A stretch of 64,000 bases of DNA from NCBI RefSeq assembly GCF_022865125.1, contig NZ_CP094828.1, forward strand, positions 4,085,219-4,149,218, in the 5' to 3' direction. The DNA is from Acuticoccus sp. I52.16.1 (GTDB lineage: Bacteria; Pseudomonadota; Alphaproteobacteria; Rhizobiales; Amorphaceae). The notes under the pieces are model-generated. The model did no database searches. It was not told where the DNA came from and saw nothing but the letters and a program-made list of their open reading frames with translations. The translations under genes and the position numbers were made by a program. Numbering within the stretch: position 1 is the first letter of the stretch; every line of letters starts with the position of its first letter. Below, piece after piece: positions 1 through 8,956 of the stretch.

Positions 1-870
1 GGCGATATCCGCTCCGTCTACGACCGGCGCGCCGGTGCGATCGACTTCTTCGCCAACGAGTACCGCACCAACAACCGCATCGCCGGCTTCCGGAAGCCGT
101 ATGTGTCGTTGATCCATGGCGTGTGCATGGGGGGCGGCGTCGGCCTTTCGGCGCACGGGCCGTACCGCGTCGCCAACGAGACGCTGACCTTCGCGATGCC
201 CGAGACGGCGATCGGCCTCTTTCCGGACGTCGGCGCCACGCACCTGCTGTCTCGCATGGCGGACGAGGCGGGGATGTGGCTCGGCCTCACAGGCCACCGC
301 ATCAAGCGGGACCTCGCCGCGGACGTCGGCTACGTGACGCACCCGGTGGAGGGCTCGCTCGACGCCGCCCTGGACCGCGTCGCCCACGGGCGCGACCTCG
401 GCACGGCGTTGGACGAGCTGGTCGTCGAGATCGAGCCGATGCCGAAGGCGGACCGCAAGGTGATGGGCGAGGCGTTCGCCGCCGAGAGCGTCGTTGCGGT
501 GCTGGACCGGCTGGAGGCGGCGGAGAGCGAGTTCGCGGCGGCCGCGGCGGGCGAGATCCGGCAGCGTTCGCCCACGAGCCTCGCCATCACGTTCGAACAG
601 ATCCGCCGGGCGGCGAAGCTCGACCCGGCGGGGGTGCTGGAGATGGACTTCGCGATCGTCGGCCGCGTCCTCGACGGGCACGACCTCTACGAGGGGGTCC
701 GCGCGGTGCTGATCGACAAGGACCAGGCCCCCCAGTGGGACCCGGCGGACATCGAGAAGGTGGACCCGGCCGACATCGCGGCCCACTTCGTGACCGGCCC
801 GCACGGCACGCTGGGGCTGAAGGCGGGCGGTGGCGAGCGTCCCGACCAAGCGTCGTCGCATGCGTCCTGA
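1..870 (+). CDS. 3-hydroxyisobutyryl-CoA hydrolase-like crotonase, 5' truncated
   Basis: The reading frame is already open at base 1, so the N terminus lies outside the window; about 289 residues remain. It belongs to the crotonase superfamily. The visible stretch MGGGVGLSAHG followed by FAMPETAIGLFPDVGATH is typical of the hydrolase branch that removes CoA from 3-hydroxyisobutyryl-CoA in valine breakdown, rather than of simple enoyl-CoA hydratases. The C terminus also fits that branch, with aspartate-rich DPADIxxVDPADI elements. Its last 41 bases overlap the GTG start of the next gene, so the two may be translationally coupled. Some enoyl-CoA hydratases share the family, so the exact substrate is inferred. 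Confidence 0.85.
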   Translation, partial: GDIRSVYDRRAGAIDFFANEYRTNNRIAGFRKPYVSLIHGVCMGGGVGLSAHGPYRVANETLTFAMPETAIGLFPDVGATHLLSRMADEAGMWLGLTGHRIKRDLAADVGYVTHPVEGSLDAALDRVAHGRDLGTALDELVVEIEPMPKADRKVMGEAFAAESVVAVLDRLEAAESEFAAAAAGEIRQRSPTSLAITFEQIRRAAKLDPAGVLEMDFAIVGRVLDGHDLYEGVRAVLIDKDQAPQWDPADIEKVDPADIAAHFVTGPHGTLGLKAGGGERPDQASSHAS

Positions 871-1834
871 CGAACCGACGCCGCCGGACACCCCGCCCGA
901 GGGCGAGGCCAGGCCGAAAGCCGCGCGCGGGCTGATGCGCACGCGGTCCGCCGAGCCGCCGGCCGACGCCGCGCCGGCGGACGCCACGCCCGAGCCCCCG
1001 GCGCCGAGCGACACCGCGTCCGCCGACGCACAACAGGGCGGCGAGCCTCGCCGTGCGGCGCAGCGTGGCGACACGCCGGCGCGGCGGGAGGCTGCCGCGG
1101 CGGCACGGGCGACCGGCGCGGCCCGGCCCCCCCGGCCGACCGGCGAGGCGGCCAAGGCAGCGCCGGGCCAGCGCACCACCCTCGCGCTGCCGCCCCCCGC
1201 CGATCCGGCGAAGGCCCAGGCCCCCGCGCGCCCGACCAAGGGCGGCGGGGCGGATGCACCGGCCCGCGCGCAGCTTCCCGCCAAGGCGCAGCTGCCCGCC
1301 GGCACCGGCCAGGCCAAGCCCGCCCCCGCGAAACCCGGCGCGAAGGCGTCGCCCCGCGACGCCCGCCCGCCGCGCCGCACCGTCTCGCGCACGGCGCCGA
1401 TGTCGCTGGCGGCGATCCACGCGGCGATGGCCGGACACCAGGAGGGGCACGACCCGGTCCGCCTCGCCATCGACGTCGTCGTCAAGATCGCCTCGGTGGT
1501 GTGGCTGGCGGGGGCGGTGATCGTGTGGATCCGCCTTCTGGGCTATTCGGAGGACGCGCTCGTCGCCAGCTGGCACGAGCCGGGCGGGCCGTGGATCTCG
1601 ACCGCGATCGCCGCGGTGACGATGCCGGTGATCTCGGTGGGGCTCTGGCTGTCGGCCTCGTGGGGCGTCGTCTTGTGGTCCAGCGCGGTGCTGGCGGCGA
1701 TCATCTCCACCATCGTCAATCCCCAGGCGGTGCCCTTCGGCATGCTGGCGCTGGTCGCCAACGTCGCCGGACTGGCGCTGGCGTGCGGGCTCGCCGCCGT
1801 CAAAGGCTGGAGCCAGCGCAGCCGAAACCGCTGA
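830..1834 (+). CDS. Pro/Ala-rich protein with C-terminal membrane domain (DUF6163-like)
   Basis: A 334-residue product if the GTG at 830 is used; an in-frame ATG at 860 is an alternative. Residues 1 to about 200 are low-complexity, rich in Pro, Ala, Arg and Lys, and look disordered and cationic. The last 130 residues hold about three to four hydrophobic helices, for example IASVVWLAGAVIVWI and VISVGLWLSASWGVVLW. The C-terminal half resembles the DUF6163 membrane proteins that I recall being encoded beside ldtR in Rhizobiales, which fits the next gene. The long disordered front is larger than I expect for that family. Function is unknown; a cell-envelope role is suggested only by its neighbours. 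Confidence 0.65.
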   Translation: MASVPTKRRRMRPDEPTPPDTPPEGEARPKAARGLMRTRSAEPPADAAPADATPEPPAPSDTASADAQQGGEPRRAAQRGDTPARREAAAAARATGAARPPRPTGEAAKAAPGQRTTLALPPPADPAKAQAPARPTKGGGADAPARAQLPAKAQLPAGTGQAKPAPAKPGAKASPRDARPPRRTVSRTAPMSLAAIHAAMAGHQEGHDPVRLAIDVVVKIASVVWLAGAVIVWIRLLGYSEDALVASWHEPGGPWISTAIAAVTMPVISVGLWLSASWGVVLWSSAVLAAIISTIVNPQAVPFGMLALVANVAGLALACGLAAVKGWSQRSRNR

Positions 1835-2013
1835 GTGGCGGCGTCGGCGGGCGGTCCGGGGCGCCCAAATAGGGGCTGCGGCGCCTTGTGACGATAATAC
1901 CACGAGAATTGCGTTCACCTTTGGTTAACGCTGCGGCTTAAGGACCGCTTTAACGCCTCGCGCCAACCTCGCGGAAAAGCGCCCGAACGGGCCGATAACC
2001 AAGAGGCAGACCC

Positions 2014-2532
2014 ATGAACTTAGTGGTGCGGCAGACGGACTGTGACAGGGTGATGGATGCACCCGTCACCCCACGAGGAAACGATGCGTACGTGGAGGCG
2101 ATCCGGCTGATCGAACGCGCGCACCGCCGTTTCCTCGACGTGGTCAAGGACGAACTCGACCGGGTCGGCCGGGACGAGGTGAACAACGTGCAGGCGGTGC
2201 TCCTGCACAACCTGGGCGAGGAGGAGCTGACCCCCTCCGAGCTGAAGACGCGGGGCTACTATCTGGGCTCCAACGTCTCCTACAATCTCAAGAAGCTGAA
2301 CGAGCTGGGCTACCTGCAACAGCGCAAGTCCAACCGCGACCGGCGCACGGTGCGCATCTCCGTCACCGAGAAGGGCTCCGAGGTTGCCGCGCTGGTCGAC
2401 AACCTGATCAACCGGCACATGCAGTCGCTGGGGCCGATCGGCGGCGTCGAGGCCGAGCAGCTCGACCAGGCGACGCAGACACTGAAGCGGCTCGACCGGT
2501 TCTGGAAGGATCAGGTGCTCTACCGCCTCTGA
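2014..2532 (+). CDS. ldtR: LdtR-type MarR-family transcriptional regulator
   Basis: A 172-residue winged-helix regulator. The helix-turn-helix region reads ELKTRGYYLGSNVSYNLKKL and is followed by the wing YLQQRKSNRDRRTVRIS, the MarR arrangement. The protein matches the LdtR subgroup described from Liberibacter and rhizobia, which controls an L,D-transpeptidase gene and osmotic or cell-wall stress tolerance. That target type lies directly downstream at 2760, which supports the name. An AGAGG-type ribosome site sits just before the ATG. The 178-base leader is unusually AT-rich for this genome (around 1890-1950) and probably holds the promoter. A terminator follows, so ldtR and ldtP are probably separate transcripts. 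Confidence 0.88.
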   Translation: MNLVVRQTDCDRVMDAPVTPRGNDAYVEAIRLIERAHRRFLDVVKDELDRVGRDEVNNVQAVLLHNLGEEELTPSELKTRGYYLGSNVSYNLKKLNELGYLQQRKSNRDRRTVRISVTEKGSEVAALVDNLINRHMQSLGPIGGVEAEQLDQATQTLKRLDRFWKDQVLYRL

Positions 2533-2587
2533 CGGGGCGCGCGAGGGCGGGCGCGGTGCCGAACCGGCCGCGCGCCGCGGGACATCG

Positions 2588-2632
2588 AGAGGGCTCGCGG
2601 GGCGGTCGACGCCGGCGAGCCCTCTGCTTTTT
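2588..2632 (+). terminator. Intrinsic terminator after ldtR
   Basis: Perfect 11-base arms (AGAGGGCTCGC at 2588-2598 and its complement at 2615-2625) enclose a 16-base loop. GC and then a run of five T follow. It lies 56 bases after the ldtR stop and separates that gene from ldtP. Confidence 0.8.
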
Positions 2633-2759
2633 GCGCCGGGGCGGCGGCGGGCCGCGGGCTGAGACCGAGGGTCGCAGGCCTCCATCGCGCCGGAAAACGT
2701 TGTTCGTTCACCATTTGCGTGGTACCGCGACATCTGTTCCGTGAGTTTCGGGGGGTCGC

Positions 2760-4055
2760 GTGACTTCAATGGCACGTCGTTCGGTGTGCGCCCGATGGGG
2801 TGTATTTGGGCTCGGTCTGGCCGTGATGGCCTTTAGCGGAGCCGCATCGGCGCAGGACATCGGGCAGAGCCCGCTCGCCGCGCTCAGGGACTACAAGCAT
2901 CAGGCCGAATGGTCCGACCGGTTCGACGCGACGCTGCCGGAAGTGCGCGCCGTCAACTCGCTGTATCCGACCCTGTCGCCCGAGGCGCTGGGTCGCATGC
3001 AGATGGCGATCGAACAGTACCGCTCCATCGCCGCGTCCGGCGGATGGCCGACGGTCAACTCTCCCAAGCAGGCGCTGCAACTGGGCGCGCGGGACGGCAA
3101 CGTGCCGACGCTGCGCCAGCGGCTGATCATCACCGGCGACCTTCAGGAGCGCGGCGGCCGACAGGACGTCTACGATTCCTATGTCGCCGCCGCGGTGCGC
3201 CGCTTCCAGCTGCGCCACGGCCTGCCGGCGAGCGGTGTGCTCGACGCGCCGACGCTGATCGCGATGAACGTGCCGGTGCACGTGCGCCTGCGCCAGCTCG
3301 AGACCAACCTCGGCCGCATCCAGGAGCGCGGGCAGGGGCTGGGCGACCGCTATGTGCTGGTGAACATCCCCGCCGCCGAGATCGAGGCGGTGGAGAACGG
3401 GCGCGTGCGCTCGCGGCATACGGCGGTGGTCGGCAAGGTCGACCGGCCGAGCCCGATTCTCACTTCGCGCGTCCACGAGATCAACTTCAACCCGTACTGG
3501 ACCGTGCCGGTCTCCATCGTGCGGCGCGACCTGATCCCGAAGATGCAGAACGACCCGTCCTACCTCGCCAACCAGAAGATCCACATCTTCAAGTGGGGCG
3601 ACGAGACGCGCGAGTACGCCTACACCGAGATCGACTGGAACACCGACGAGGCGACCCAGTACATGTTCCGCCAGGAGCCGGGCGAGCTGAACTCGCTGGG
3701 CACGGTGAAGATCAACTTCCACAACCAGCACCAGGTCTACCTGCACGACACCCCGCAGAAGGGCCTCTTCGGCGAGGGGGCGCGGTTCCACTCCTCCGGC
3801 TGCGTGCGGGTCCAGAACGTGCGCGAGCTGATCACGTGGTTGCTGGCGCCGAACGGCTGGGACCGCCAGCAGGTCGACGCGGTGATCCGCAACGGCGAGC
3901 GGCTGGACGTGCCGGTCGACCTGAAGACGCCGATCCTGTTCGCCTACATCACCGCCTGGGTGAACGCGGACGGTGTGGTCCACTTCCGCGACGACATCTA
4001 CAACCGCGACGGCGCCGAGACGCTGGCCTACAGCGCCTCCAACACGGTGCGCTGA
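2760..4055 (+). CDS. ldtP: L,D-transpeptidase (YkuD family) with peptidoglycan-binding domain
   Basis: A 431-residue secreted enzyme. The N terminus carries a signal peptide ending ASA before QDIGQ. A peptidoglycan-binding fold (about residues 105-165, with DVYDSYVAAAVRRFQLRHGL) is followed by the YkuD catalytic domain. The catalytic motif is visible as HDTPQKGLFG...HSSGCVRV, in which the Cys forms the acyl-enzyme that makes 3-3 cross-links in peptidoglycan or links proteins to it. The GTG at 2760 has a G-rich ribosome site about six bases upstream; ATG 2769 is the alternative. Its position next to ldtR matches the LdtR-LdtP pair, so control by LdtR is likely. Confidence 0.88.
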   Translation: MTSMARRSVCARWGVFGLGLAVMAFSGAASAQDIGQSPLAALRDYKHQAEWSDRFDATLPEVRAVNSLYPTLSPEALGRMQMAIEQYRSIAASGGWPTVNSPKQALQLGARDGNVPTLRQRLIITGDLQERGGRQDVYDSYVAAAVRRFQLRHGLPASGVLDAPTLIAMNVPVHVRLRQLETNLGRIQERGQGLGDRYVLVNIPAAEIEAVENGRVRSRHTAVVGKVDRPSPILTSRVHEINFNPYWTVPVSIVRRDLIPKMQNDPSYLANQKIHIFKWGDETREYAYTEIDWNTDEATQYMFRQEPGELNSLGTVKINFHNQHQVYLHDTPQKGLFGEGARFHSSGCVRVQNVRELITWLLAPNGWDRQQVDAVIRNGERLDVPVDLKTPILFAYITAWVNADGVVHFRDDIYNRDGAETLAYSASNTVR

Positions 4056-4178
4056 TCGCGCCGAATGCGCCGATGCGCGCGAGACGGGACGCCCGCCGGC
4101 ACCGGGTCGGCCGCGTCCCGCCCGACCCGGGCCGACGCGAAGAGTGCGGCGATGTGACGAGCCCGGCGATGTGACATG

Positions 4179-4220
4179 GAAGCGAGGCGCACCGGCCGGT
4201 GCGCCTCGCTTCTTGCGTTT
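4179..4220 (+). terminator. Long perfect palindrome, probable terminator after ldtP
   Basis: Bases 4179-4212 form a perfect 34-base palindrome (17-base arms, beginning GAAGCGAGGCGCACC), followed by TTGCGTTT. The U-tract is interrupted, so termination is likely but may be partial. It could act in both directions. Confidence 0.65.
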
Positions 4221-4571
4221 GCGGCGCCTCTCAATGCCAGGCGCCAGAGATGCGAGGCGCCGGAAGAGCGGCGCCTCCGCTCTGCGCAAGGGGCCGAGGT
4301 CCTTGCGGCGCGTGCGGCGCAGGAACCGTGGGTCCGGCTCCCCCAGCGAGTGAAGGAGAGGGCGCAGTCGTGCCACGGCAGGGTGACGGCGGCGGCGACG
4401 CCAGCGGTGGCCGCGGCGGAGATCTGCAGCGCCCGTACCGCTCCGCGTCCGCCACCGCCGCGACGTCGGCGCGCCGCAGCGTCCCGCCGTAGGCGGCGAC
4501 GACCGGGCGCACCAGCGGGCGCTCCAGCCAGCGGGCGAGCGGGCCGCGCTTCAGCTCGGCGACGCGGTCAC
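4213..4571. other. Spacer before glyA; reverse-strand protein-like remnant
   Basis: No convincing gene was found on the forward strand. On the reverse strand, from about 4610 down to 4440, one frame reads like protein: [18 protein letters not shown], then [19 protein letters not shown] and ADAERYG. It then degenerates into Pro/Arg-rich low complexity. No ATG, GTG or TTG precedes the protein-like part. It may be a decayed gene end or chance in GC-rich DNA. Confidence 0.25.
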
Positions 4572-4599
4572 TCGAACGTTCGATGTCGTGATTTATATG
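4572..4599 (+). promoter_or_regulatory. Palindrome and -10-like box upstream of glyA
   Basis: A perfect 12-base palindrome, TCGAACGTTCGA (4572-4583), stands 10 bases before the AT-rich box TTTATAT (4592-4598), which resembles a -10 element. Together they lie about 135 bases upstream of glyA and are the only such signals in the leader. A regulator binding site overlapping the promoter is a reasonable reading. No good -35 hexamer was found. Confidence 0.4.
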
Positions 4600-4733
4600 C
4601 CGCCGCGGGCGAGGGGGGAGCGTTGCGCACCGTCGGCAGCGCCACTATGGTCCGCGCGCGCGTCACCACGCGGCGCATCTTCCGCGGCGACACGGCGTGC
4701 CGCCCGACAGTACCGAACATTGAGGAGGCGCGT

Positions 4734-6029
4734 ATGAGCCTACGCGAAGCCGCTGAGACCCGTTCTTTCTTCGACCAGGCGCTCAGCGAGACCGATCCCG
4801 AGATCGCCCGCGCAGTGGCGTTGGAACTGGAGCGCCAGCAGAACGAGATCGAGCTGATCGCGTCCGAGAACATCGCCTCCAAGGCGGTGCTCGAGGCGCA
4901 GGGCACGGTCCTGACGAACAAGTACGCAGAGGGTTATCCGGGCCGGCGCTACTACGGTGGCTGCCAGTTCGTGGACATCGCCGAGGAACTGGCGATCGAC
5001 CGGGTGAAGCGCCTGTTCGGCTGCGACTTCGCCAACGTGCAGGCCAACTCCGGCAGCCAGGCCAACCAGGCGGTGCTGCTGGCCTGCGCCAAGCCGGGTG
5101 ACACGCTGCTCGGCATGGGGCTCGACGCCGGCGGCCACCTCACCCACGGCGCCAAGGTCAACCTGTCCGGCAAGTGGTTCGACGCGGTCGCCTACGGGGT
5201 CGATCCGGCCACCGGCCTCATCGACTACGACCAGGTCGCGGCGCTCGCCGCCGAGCACAAGCCGAGCGTCATCATCGCCGGCGGCTCGGCCTACTCGCGC
5301 CTGATCGACTTCGCCAAGTTCCGCCAGATCGCCGACAGCGTGGGCGCGGTCTTCCACGTCGACATGGCGCACTTCGCCGGGCTCGTCGCGGGCGGGGTGA
5401 TCCCGAGCCCGTTCCCGCACGCCCACGTCGTCACGTCGACCACGCACAAGACGCTGCGCGGCCCGCGCGGCGGCATCGTCCTGACCAACGACGCGGACAT
5501 GGCCAAGAAGATCAACTCGGCGATCTTCCCCGGCCTCCAGGGCGGGCCGCTGATGCACGTGATCGCCGCCAAGGCGGTGGCCTTCCACGAGGCGCTGCAG
5601 CCGGCCTACAAGGCCTATGCGCATCAGGTGGTGGAGAACGCCAAGGCCTTCGCCGAGGCGCTGAAGGGCCACGGCTTCGAGGTCGTCTCCAACGGGACCG
5701 ACACGCACGTGATCCTCGTCGACCTGCGGCCCAAGCGGGTCACCGGCAAGGACGCGGAGAAGGGGCTCGGCCTGTCGTCGATCACCACCAACAAGAACGG
5801 CGTGCCGAACGATCCGCAGAAGCCGATGGTGACGTCCGGCATCCGCGTCGGCACCCCGGCGTGCACGACGCGCGGCTTCGGCGTGGCCGAGTTCCAGGAC
5901 GTGGCGCGGATGATCGCCGAGGTGGTCGACGCGATGGACCAGGGCGGCAACGTCGACGAGGCGGTGTCGAAGAGGGTGAAGGACGAAGCGCACGCGCTGA
6001 CCGCGCGCTTCCCGATCTACGCCGAGTAG
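4734..6029 (+). CDS. glyA: Serine hydroxymethyltransferase
   Basis: A 431-residue PLP enzyme that converts serine plus tetrahydrofolate to glycine plus 5,10-methylene-tetrahydrofolate, the main source of one-carbon units. Recognisable family blocks are [11 protein letters not shown] near the N terminus, [15 protein letters not shown], the PLP-lysine motif [15 protein letters not shown], and [16 protein letters not shown] near the C terminus. The frame is open far upstream, but ATG 4734 has a strong GAGGAGG site and gives the usual family length and N terminus. Only three bases separate its stop from nrdR, so the two are co-transcribed. Confidence 0.97.
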   Translation: MSLREAAETRSFFDQALSETDPEIARAVALELERQQNEIELIASENIASKAVLEAQGTVLTNKYAEGYPGRRYYGGCQFVDIAEELAIDRVKRLFGCDFANVQANSGSQANQAVLLACAKPGDTLLGMGLDAGGHLTHGAKVNLSGKWFDAVAYGVDPATGLIDYDQVAALAAEHKPSVIIAGGSAYSRLIDFAKFRQIADSVGAVFHVDMAHFAGLVAGGVIPSPFPHAHVVTSTTHKTLRGPRGGIVLTNDADMAKKINSAIFPGLQGGPLMHVIAAKAVAFHEALQPAYKAYAHQVVENAKAFAEALKGHGFEVVSNGTDTHVILVDLRPKRVTGKDAEKGLGLSSITTNKNGVPNDPQKPMVTSGIRVGTPACTTRGFGVAEFQDVARMIAEVVDAMDQGGNVDEAVSKRVKDEAHALTARFPIYAE

Positions 6030-6032
6030 ACG

Positions 6033-6551
6033 GTGCGCTGCCCGTACTGCGGGGCCGACAACAGCCAGGTGAAGGAATCGCGACCCTCCGAGGAGGGGGC
6101 CGCGATCCGGCGCCGCCGCGCCTGCACGGTGTGCGGCGGCCGGTTCACCACGTTCGAGCGGGTGCAGTTGCGCGAGCTGACCGTGGCGAAGCGCTCCGGC
6201 AAGCGCGAGCCGTTCGACCGGGACAAGCTGGCCCGCTCCATCCAGATCGCGACGCGCAAGCGCTGCGTGGACGGGGACGTTCTCGAGCGGATGATTTCGG
6301 GGCTGGTGCGCCAGCTCGAAGCCGGCGGCGAGAGCGAGGTCACGGCGGCCGAGATCGGTGACCGGGTGATGGAGGCGCTGAAGGGGATCGACGATGTCGC
6401 TTACGTGCGGTTCGCGTCCGTCTACCGCAACTTCTCCGAGGCGCGCGACTTCGAGGCGTTCGTCACCGAGCTGGCACAGAATGTGGGCCAGGGCCGCGGC
6501 GCCGCCGGGGCGGACGAGCCGTCAGACCGGGGCGACCCCGAGGCTCCATAG
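6033..6551 (+). CDS. nrdR: Transcriptional repressor NrdR
   Basis: A 172-residue regulator of ribonucleotide reductase genes. The N-terminal zinc ribbon is clear: CPYC at residues 3-6 and CTVC about 28 residues later. An ATP-cone domain follows, from about residue 49 ([18 protein letters not shown]) to [13 protein letters not shown]. NrdR senses ATP/dATP and binds NrdR boxes at nrd promoters, none of which was seen here. It starts with GTG three bases after glyA. The last 30 bases overlap the end of the convergent gene on the other strand, and the final 20 residues are Gly/Ala-rich and probably disordered. Confidence 0.96.
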   Translation: MRCPYCGADNSQVKESRPSEEGAAIRRRRACTVCGGRFTTFERVQLRELTVAKRSGKREPFDRDKLARSIQIATRKRCVDGDVLERMISGLVRQLEAGGESEVTAAEIGDRVMEALKGIDDVAYVRFASVYRNFSEARDFEAFVTELAQNVGQGRGAAGADEPSDRGDPEAP

Positions 6552-7070
6552 GAGCACATAGGCCGGGACGAGGGCGGCGGCGATGCGGGCGAGACCCCCC
6601 GGCTCGGCGAACGGGGAGGGCAGGCGCGGGACCGCCAGTGCGGCGCGATGAGCGCCGATGACGAGGACCAGCGCGACGACCATGTCGTCCACGCGGGACA
6701 GACCGCCGGCCGTGTCGGGCACGAGGTCCTGCGTGGTGGCGACGTAGAGGCAGGCGAGGACGAGCGCGACCGGTCCGCCGGCCACGCGCAGACCCTCGAG
6801 CACGAAGAGCCAGAAGAGGCTCGCCAGGCTCTCCAGCAGGTAGGCGAGCCAGACGAGGTGCGCGTCGAAGCGGACCGTCAGCACGAGGCTGACGGCGAGC
6901 AGGAGGCCGGCACGCGAGGCGAACTCGGTGTGCGCGGCGACGGCGGCGGCGTCCACGGCGGCATCCACGGCCGCCCAGGCGAGCGCCAGCGCGGCAGCCA
7001 GTGCCAGCGCGACGGCCCTGGTCCGTGTCAATGCGCCGGCGCGCTTTATGAAGATGGCCCAATCGGTCAC
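6522..7070 (-). CDS. Small multi-pass membrane protein with DUF1232-like motif
   Basis: A 182-residue protein that is hydrophobic almost throughout, with about five predicted helices. One segment, [22 protein letters not shown], resembles the DLIPD...G..DD core of DUF1232 (YkvA) proteins, but the similarity is weak and was judged by eye. It sits in reverse orientation between nrdR and ribD, genes that are usually adjacent in alphaproteobacteria, so it looks like an insertion into that block. Its 3' end overlaps the nrdR 3' end by 30 bases. An Arg-rich open frame on the same strand (6463-7062) is a shadow. Function unknown. Confidence 0.6.
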   Translation of the reverse strand: MTDWAIFIKRAGALTRTRAVALALAAALALAWAAVDAAVDAAAVAAHTEFASRAGLLLAVSLVLTVRFDAHLVWLAYLLESLASLFWLFVLEGLRVAGGPVALVLACLYVATTQDLVPDTAGGLSRVDDMVVALVLVIGAHRAALAVPRLPSPFAEPGGLARIAAALVPAYVLLWSLGVAPV

Positions 7071-7093
7071 GGGATCAGTATGGTTTCGAGACC

Positions 7094-8278
7094 TTGCTGA
7101 TTGAAGATGGGATTATATTAAATTTGGAACTATTCGAGGCTCGAAACGGTCAGGATGACGACACCCACATGGCCGCGGCGCTATCCATTGGGCGACAAGG
7201 GAACGGCCGAACGGCGCCCAATCCATCCGTCGGCGCGGTCGTCGTAAAGGACGGGGCTGTCGTGGGGCTGGGGCGGACGGCGGACAGCGGGCGGCCGCAC
7301 GCGGAGGTGGTCGCGCTGGCGCAGGCGGGGGAGGCGGCGCGCGGCGCGACGCTCTACTGCACGCTGGAGCCCTGCTCGCACTTCGGCAAGAGCCCGCCTT
7401 GCGCGGACGCGGTGATCGCCGCCGGCATCGCCCGCGCGGTCGTCGCGATCGAGGATCCCAACCCGGACGTCGCCGGCCGCGGCACGCGGCGCATGCGGGA
7501 GGCGGGGATCGAGGTGTCGGTCGGGCTCGGTGCGGCGGCGGCGCGGCGCGACATGGCCGGACACCTGACGCGAATGCGCCTCGGCCGCCCGCACGTGACG
7601 TTGAAACTCGCGGTCTCGGCGGACGGCGGGATCGGGCGGCGCGGGTCGGGGCAGGTGGCGATCTCTGGGGCGGCCTCGCGCCGCAGGGTCCACCTGATGC
7701 GCGCCGAGCACGACGCGATCGGCATCGGCGTCGGCACGGTGCTGGCCGACGACCCGGCGCTGACGTGCCGCCTGCCGGGAATGGCCGCGCTCTCGCCGCA
7801 CCGCCTGGTGTTCGACACCGAGGCTCGCACGCCGCCGACCGCGGCGGTGTTCGCGGGGCCGGCAAAGGCGCTGGGCGGGGTGCGCGCAGGCACGGCGGCG
7901 GTGGCGGCGGCGGCGCCGACGATCCTGACGGCGGCCGACGCGGACGCGGTGCGCCTCGACGCGCTGCGGGCGGTGGGCGCTGCGGTCATGGCAGTGCCGC
8001 GCGGAGCGGGGGGGCGGCTCGACCTCGCGGCGGCGCTGGCGGCGCTCGGCGCCGCGGGGGTGACGACGCTTCTCGTCGAAGGCGGGGCCGTTCTCGCCGA
8101 GGCCCTGTGGGCGGCCGACCTCGTCGACGCGGCGGTCTGGATCGAGGGGCCGCGGGCGATCGGCGGTGCGCTGGTGCGTCCGTTCGGCGGAGAGGGCCGC
8201 GCGAGGCTTGCGGAACGGCTCGCCCTTTGCCACGTGTCTCGGGTCGGCGACGACCGATGGCTCCACTGGCAGCGATAA
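7094..8278 (+). CDS. ribD: Bifunctional riboflavin biosynthesis deaminase/reductase RibD
   Basis: Catalyses the second and third steps of riboflavin synthesis: deamination of the pyrimidinone from GTP, then reduction of the ribosyl side chain. The N-terminal zinc deaminase domain shows PHAEVVAL (about residues 64-71), then TLEPCSHFGKSPPC with the metal cysteines. The C-terminal half is the reductase (for example TLKLAVSADGGIG and LVEGGAVLAEALW). The start is uncertain. The conserved region already begins a few residues before ATG 7169, so a TTG at 7094 or 7124 is more likely. The first 60 bases are strikingly AT-rich. The TAA stop is immediately followed by the ribE ATG. Confidence 0.9.
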   Translation: MLIEDGIILNLELFEARNGQDDDTHMAAALSIGRQGNGRTAPNPSVGAVVVKDGAVVGLGRTADSGRPHAEVVALAQAGEAARGATLYCTLEPCSHFGKSPPCADAVIAAGIARAVVAIEDPNPDVAGRGTRRMREAGIEVSVGLGAAAARRDMAGHLTRMRLGRPHVTLKLAVSADGGIGRRGSGQVAISGAASRRRVHLMRAEHDAIGIGVGTVLADDPALTCRLPGMAALSPHRLVFDTEARTPPTAAVFAGPAKALGGVRAGTAAVAAAAPTILTAADADAVRLDALRAVGAAVMAVPRGAGGRLDLAAALAALGAAGVTTLLVEGGAVLAEALWAADLVDAAVWIEGPRAIGGALVRPFGGEGRARLAERLALCHVSRVGDDRWLHWQR

Positions 8279-8887
8279 ATGTTCACAGGCATCATAAGCG
8301 ACGTCGGCACCATCACCCGGCGCGAGGCGTTCGGCGACGGGGCGCGGCTTTCCATCGCCTCGTCCTACCCGGCCGACACCATTGCGATCGGCGCCTCGAT
8401 CGCCTGCGGCGGCTGCTGCCTGACGGTGACGACCCTGGCGGGCGGGGCGGACGGCGCGACCTTCAGCGTCGACGTGTCGGGCGAGACGATGGACAAGACC
8501 ACCATCGGCACCTGGAACGAGGGCGACCGCATCAACCTCGAGCGATCGCTCAAAGCGGGCGACGAACTGGGCGGCCACCTCGTCTCCGGCCATGTCGACG
8601 GGCGCGCCGAGATCGTCGAGCGGATCGAGGGGGAGGAGATGACCACCTTCCGCTTTGCGCCGCCGGCGGACCTGCTGTCGCTCATCGCCCACAAGGGCTC
8701 GGTGGCGCTGGACGGCACGTCGCTCACCACGAACGAGCCGGGGGACACCTTCTCGGTGGCGATGATCCCGCACACCCTGGCCGTGACCACCTGGGCCGAC
8801 CGTCAACCGGGCGATCTTGTCAACATTGAAGTCGACACGATTGCGCGGTACGTCGCCCGCCTTGTCGGCGCGCGGACAGCCGGCTGA
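8279..8887 (+). CDS. ribE: Riboflavin synthase, alpha chain
   Basis: A 202-residue enzyme that dismutates two molecules of 6,7-dimethyl-8-ribityllumazine to riboflavin. It has the expected tandem barrel repeats: the N-terminal MFTGIISDVG signature followed by IACGGCCLTV, and the second repeat beginning near GHLVSGHVDG with ALDGTSLTTN. It directly abuts ribD, so the two are certainly one operon; ribH follows after 69 bases. Length and start are normal. Confidence 0.96.
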   Translation: MFTGIISDVGTITRREAFGDGARLSIASSYPADTIAIGASIACGGCCLTVTTLAGGADGATFSVDVSGETMDKTTIGTWNEGDRINLERSLKAGDELGGHLVSGHVDGRAEIVERIEGEEMTTFRFAPPADLLSLIAHKGSVALDGTSLTTNEPGDTFSVAMIPHTLAVTTWADRQPGDLVNIEVDTIARYVARLVGARTAG

Positions 8888-8956
8888 TCCGATCAGCCCA
8901 CACCGCCGACCGACGAGGGCGACAGCCGCCACGCGGCGTTTCGAAGGACGACACCC

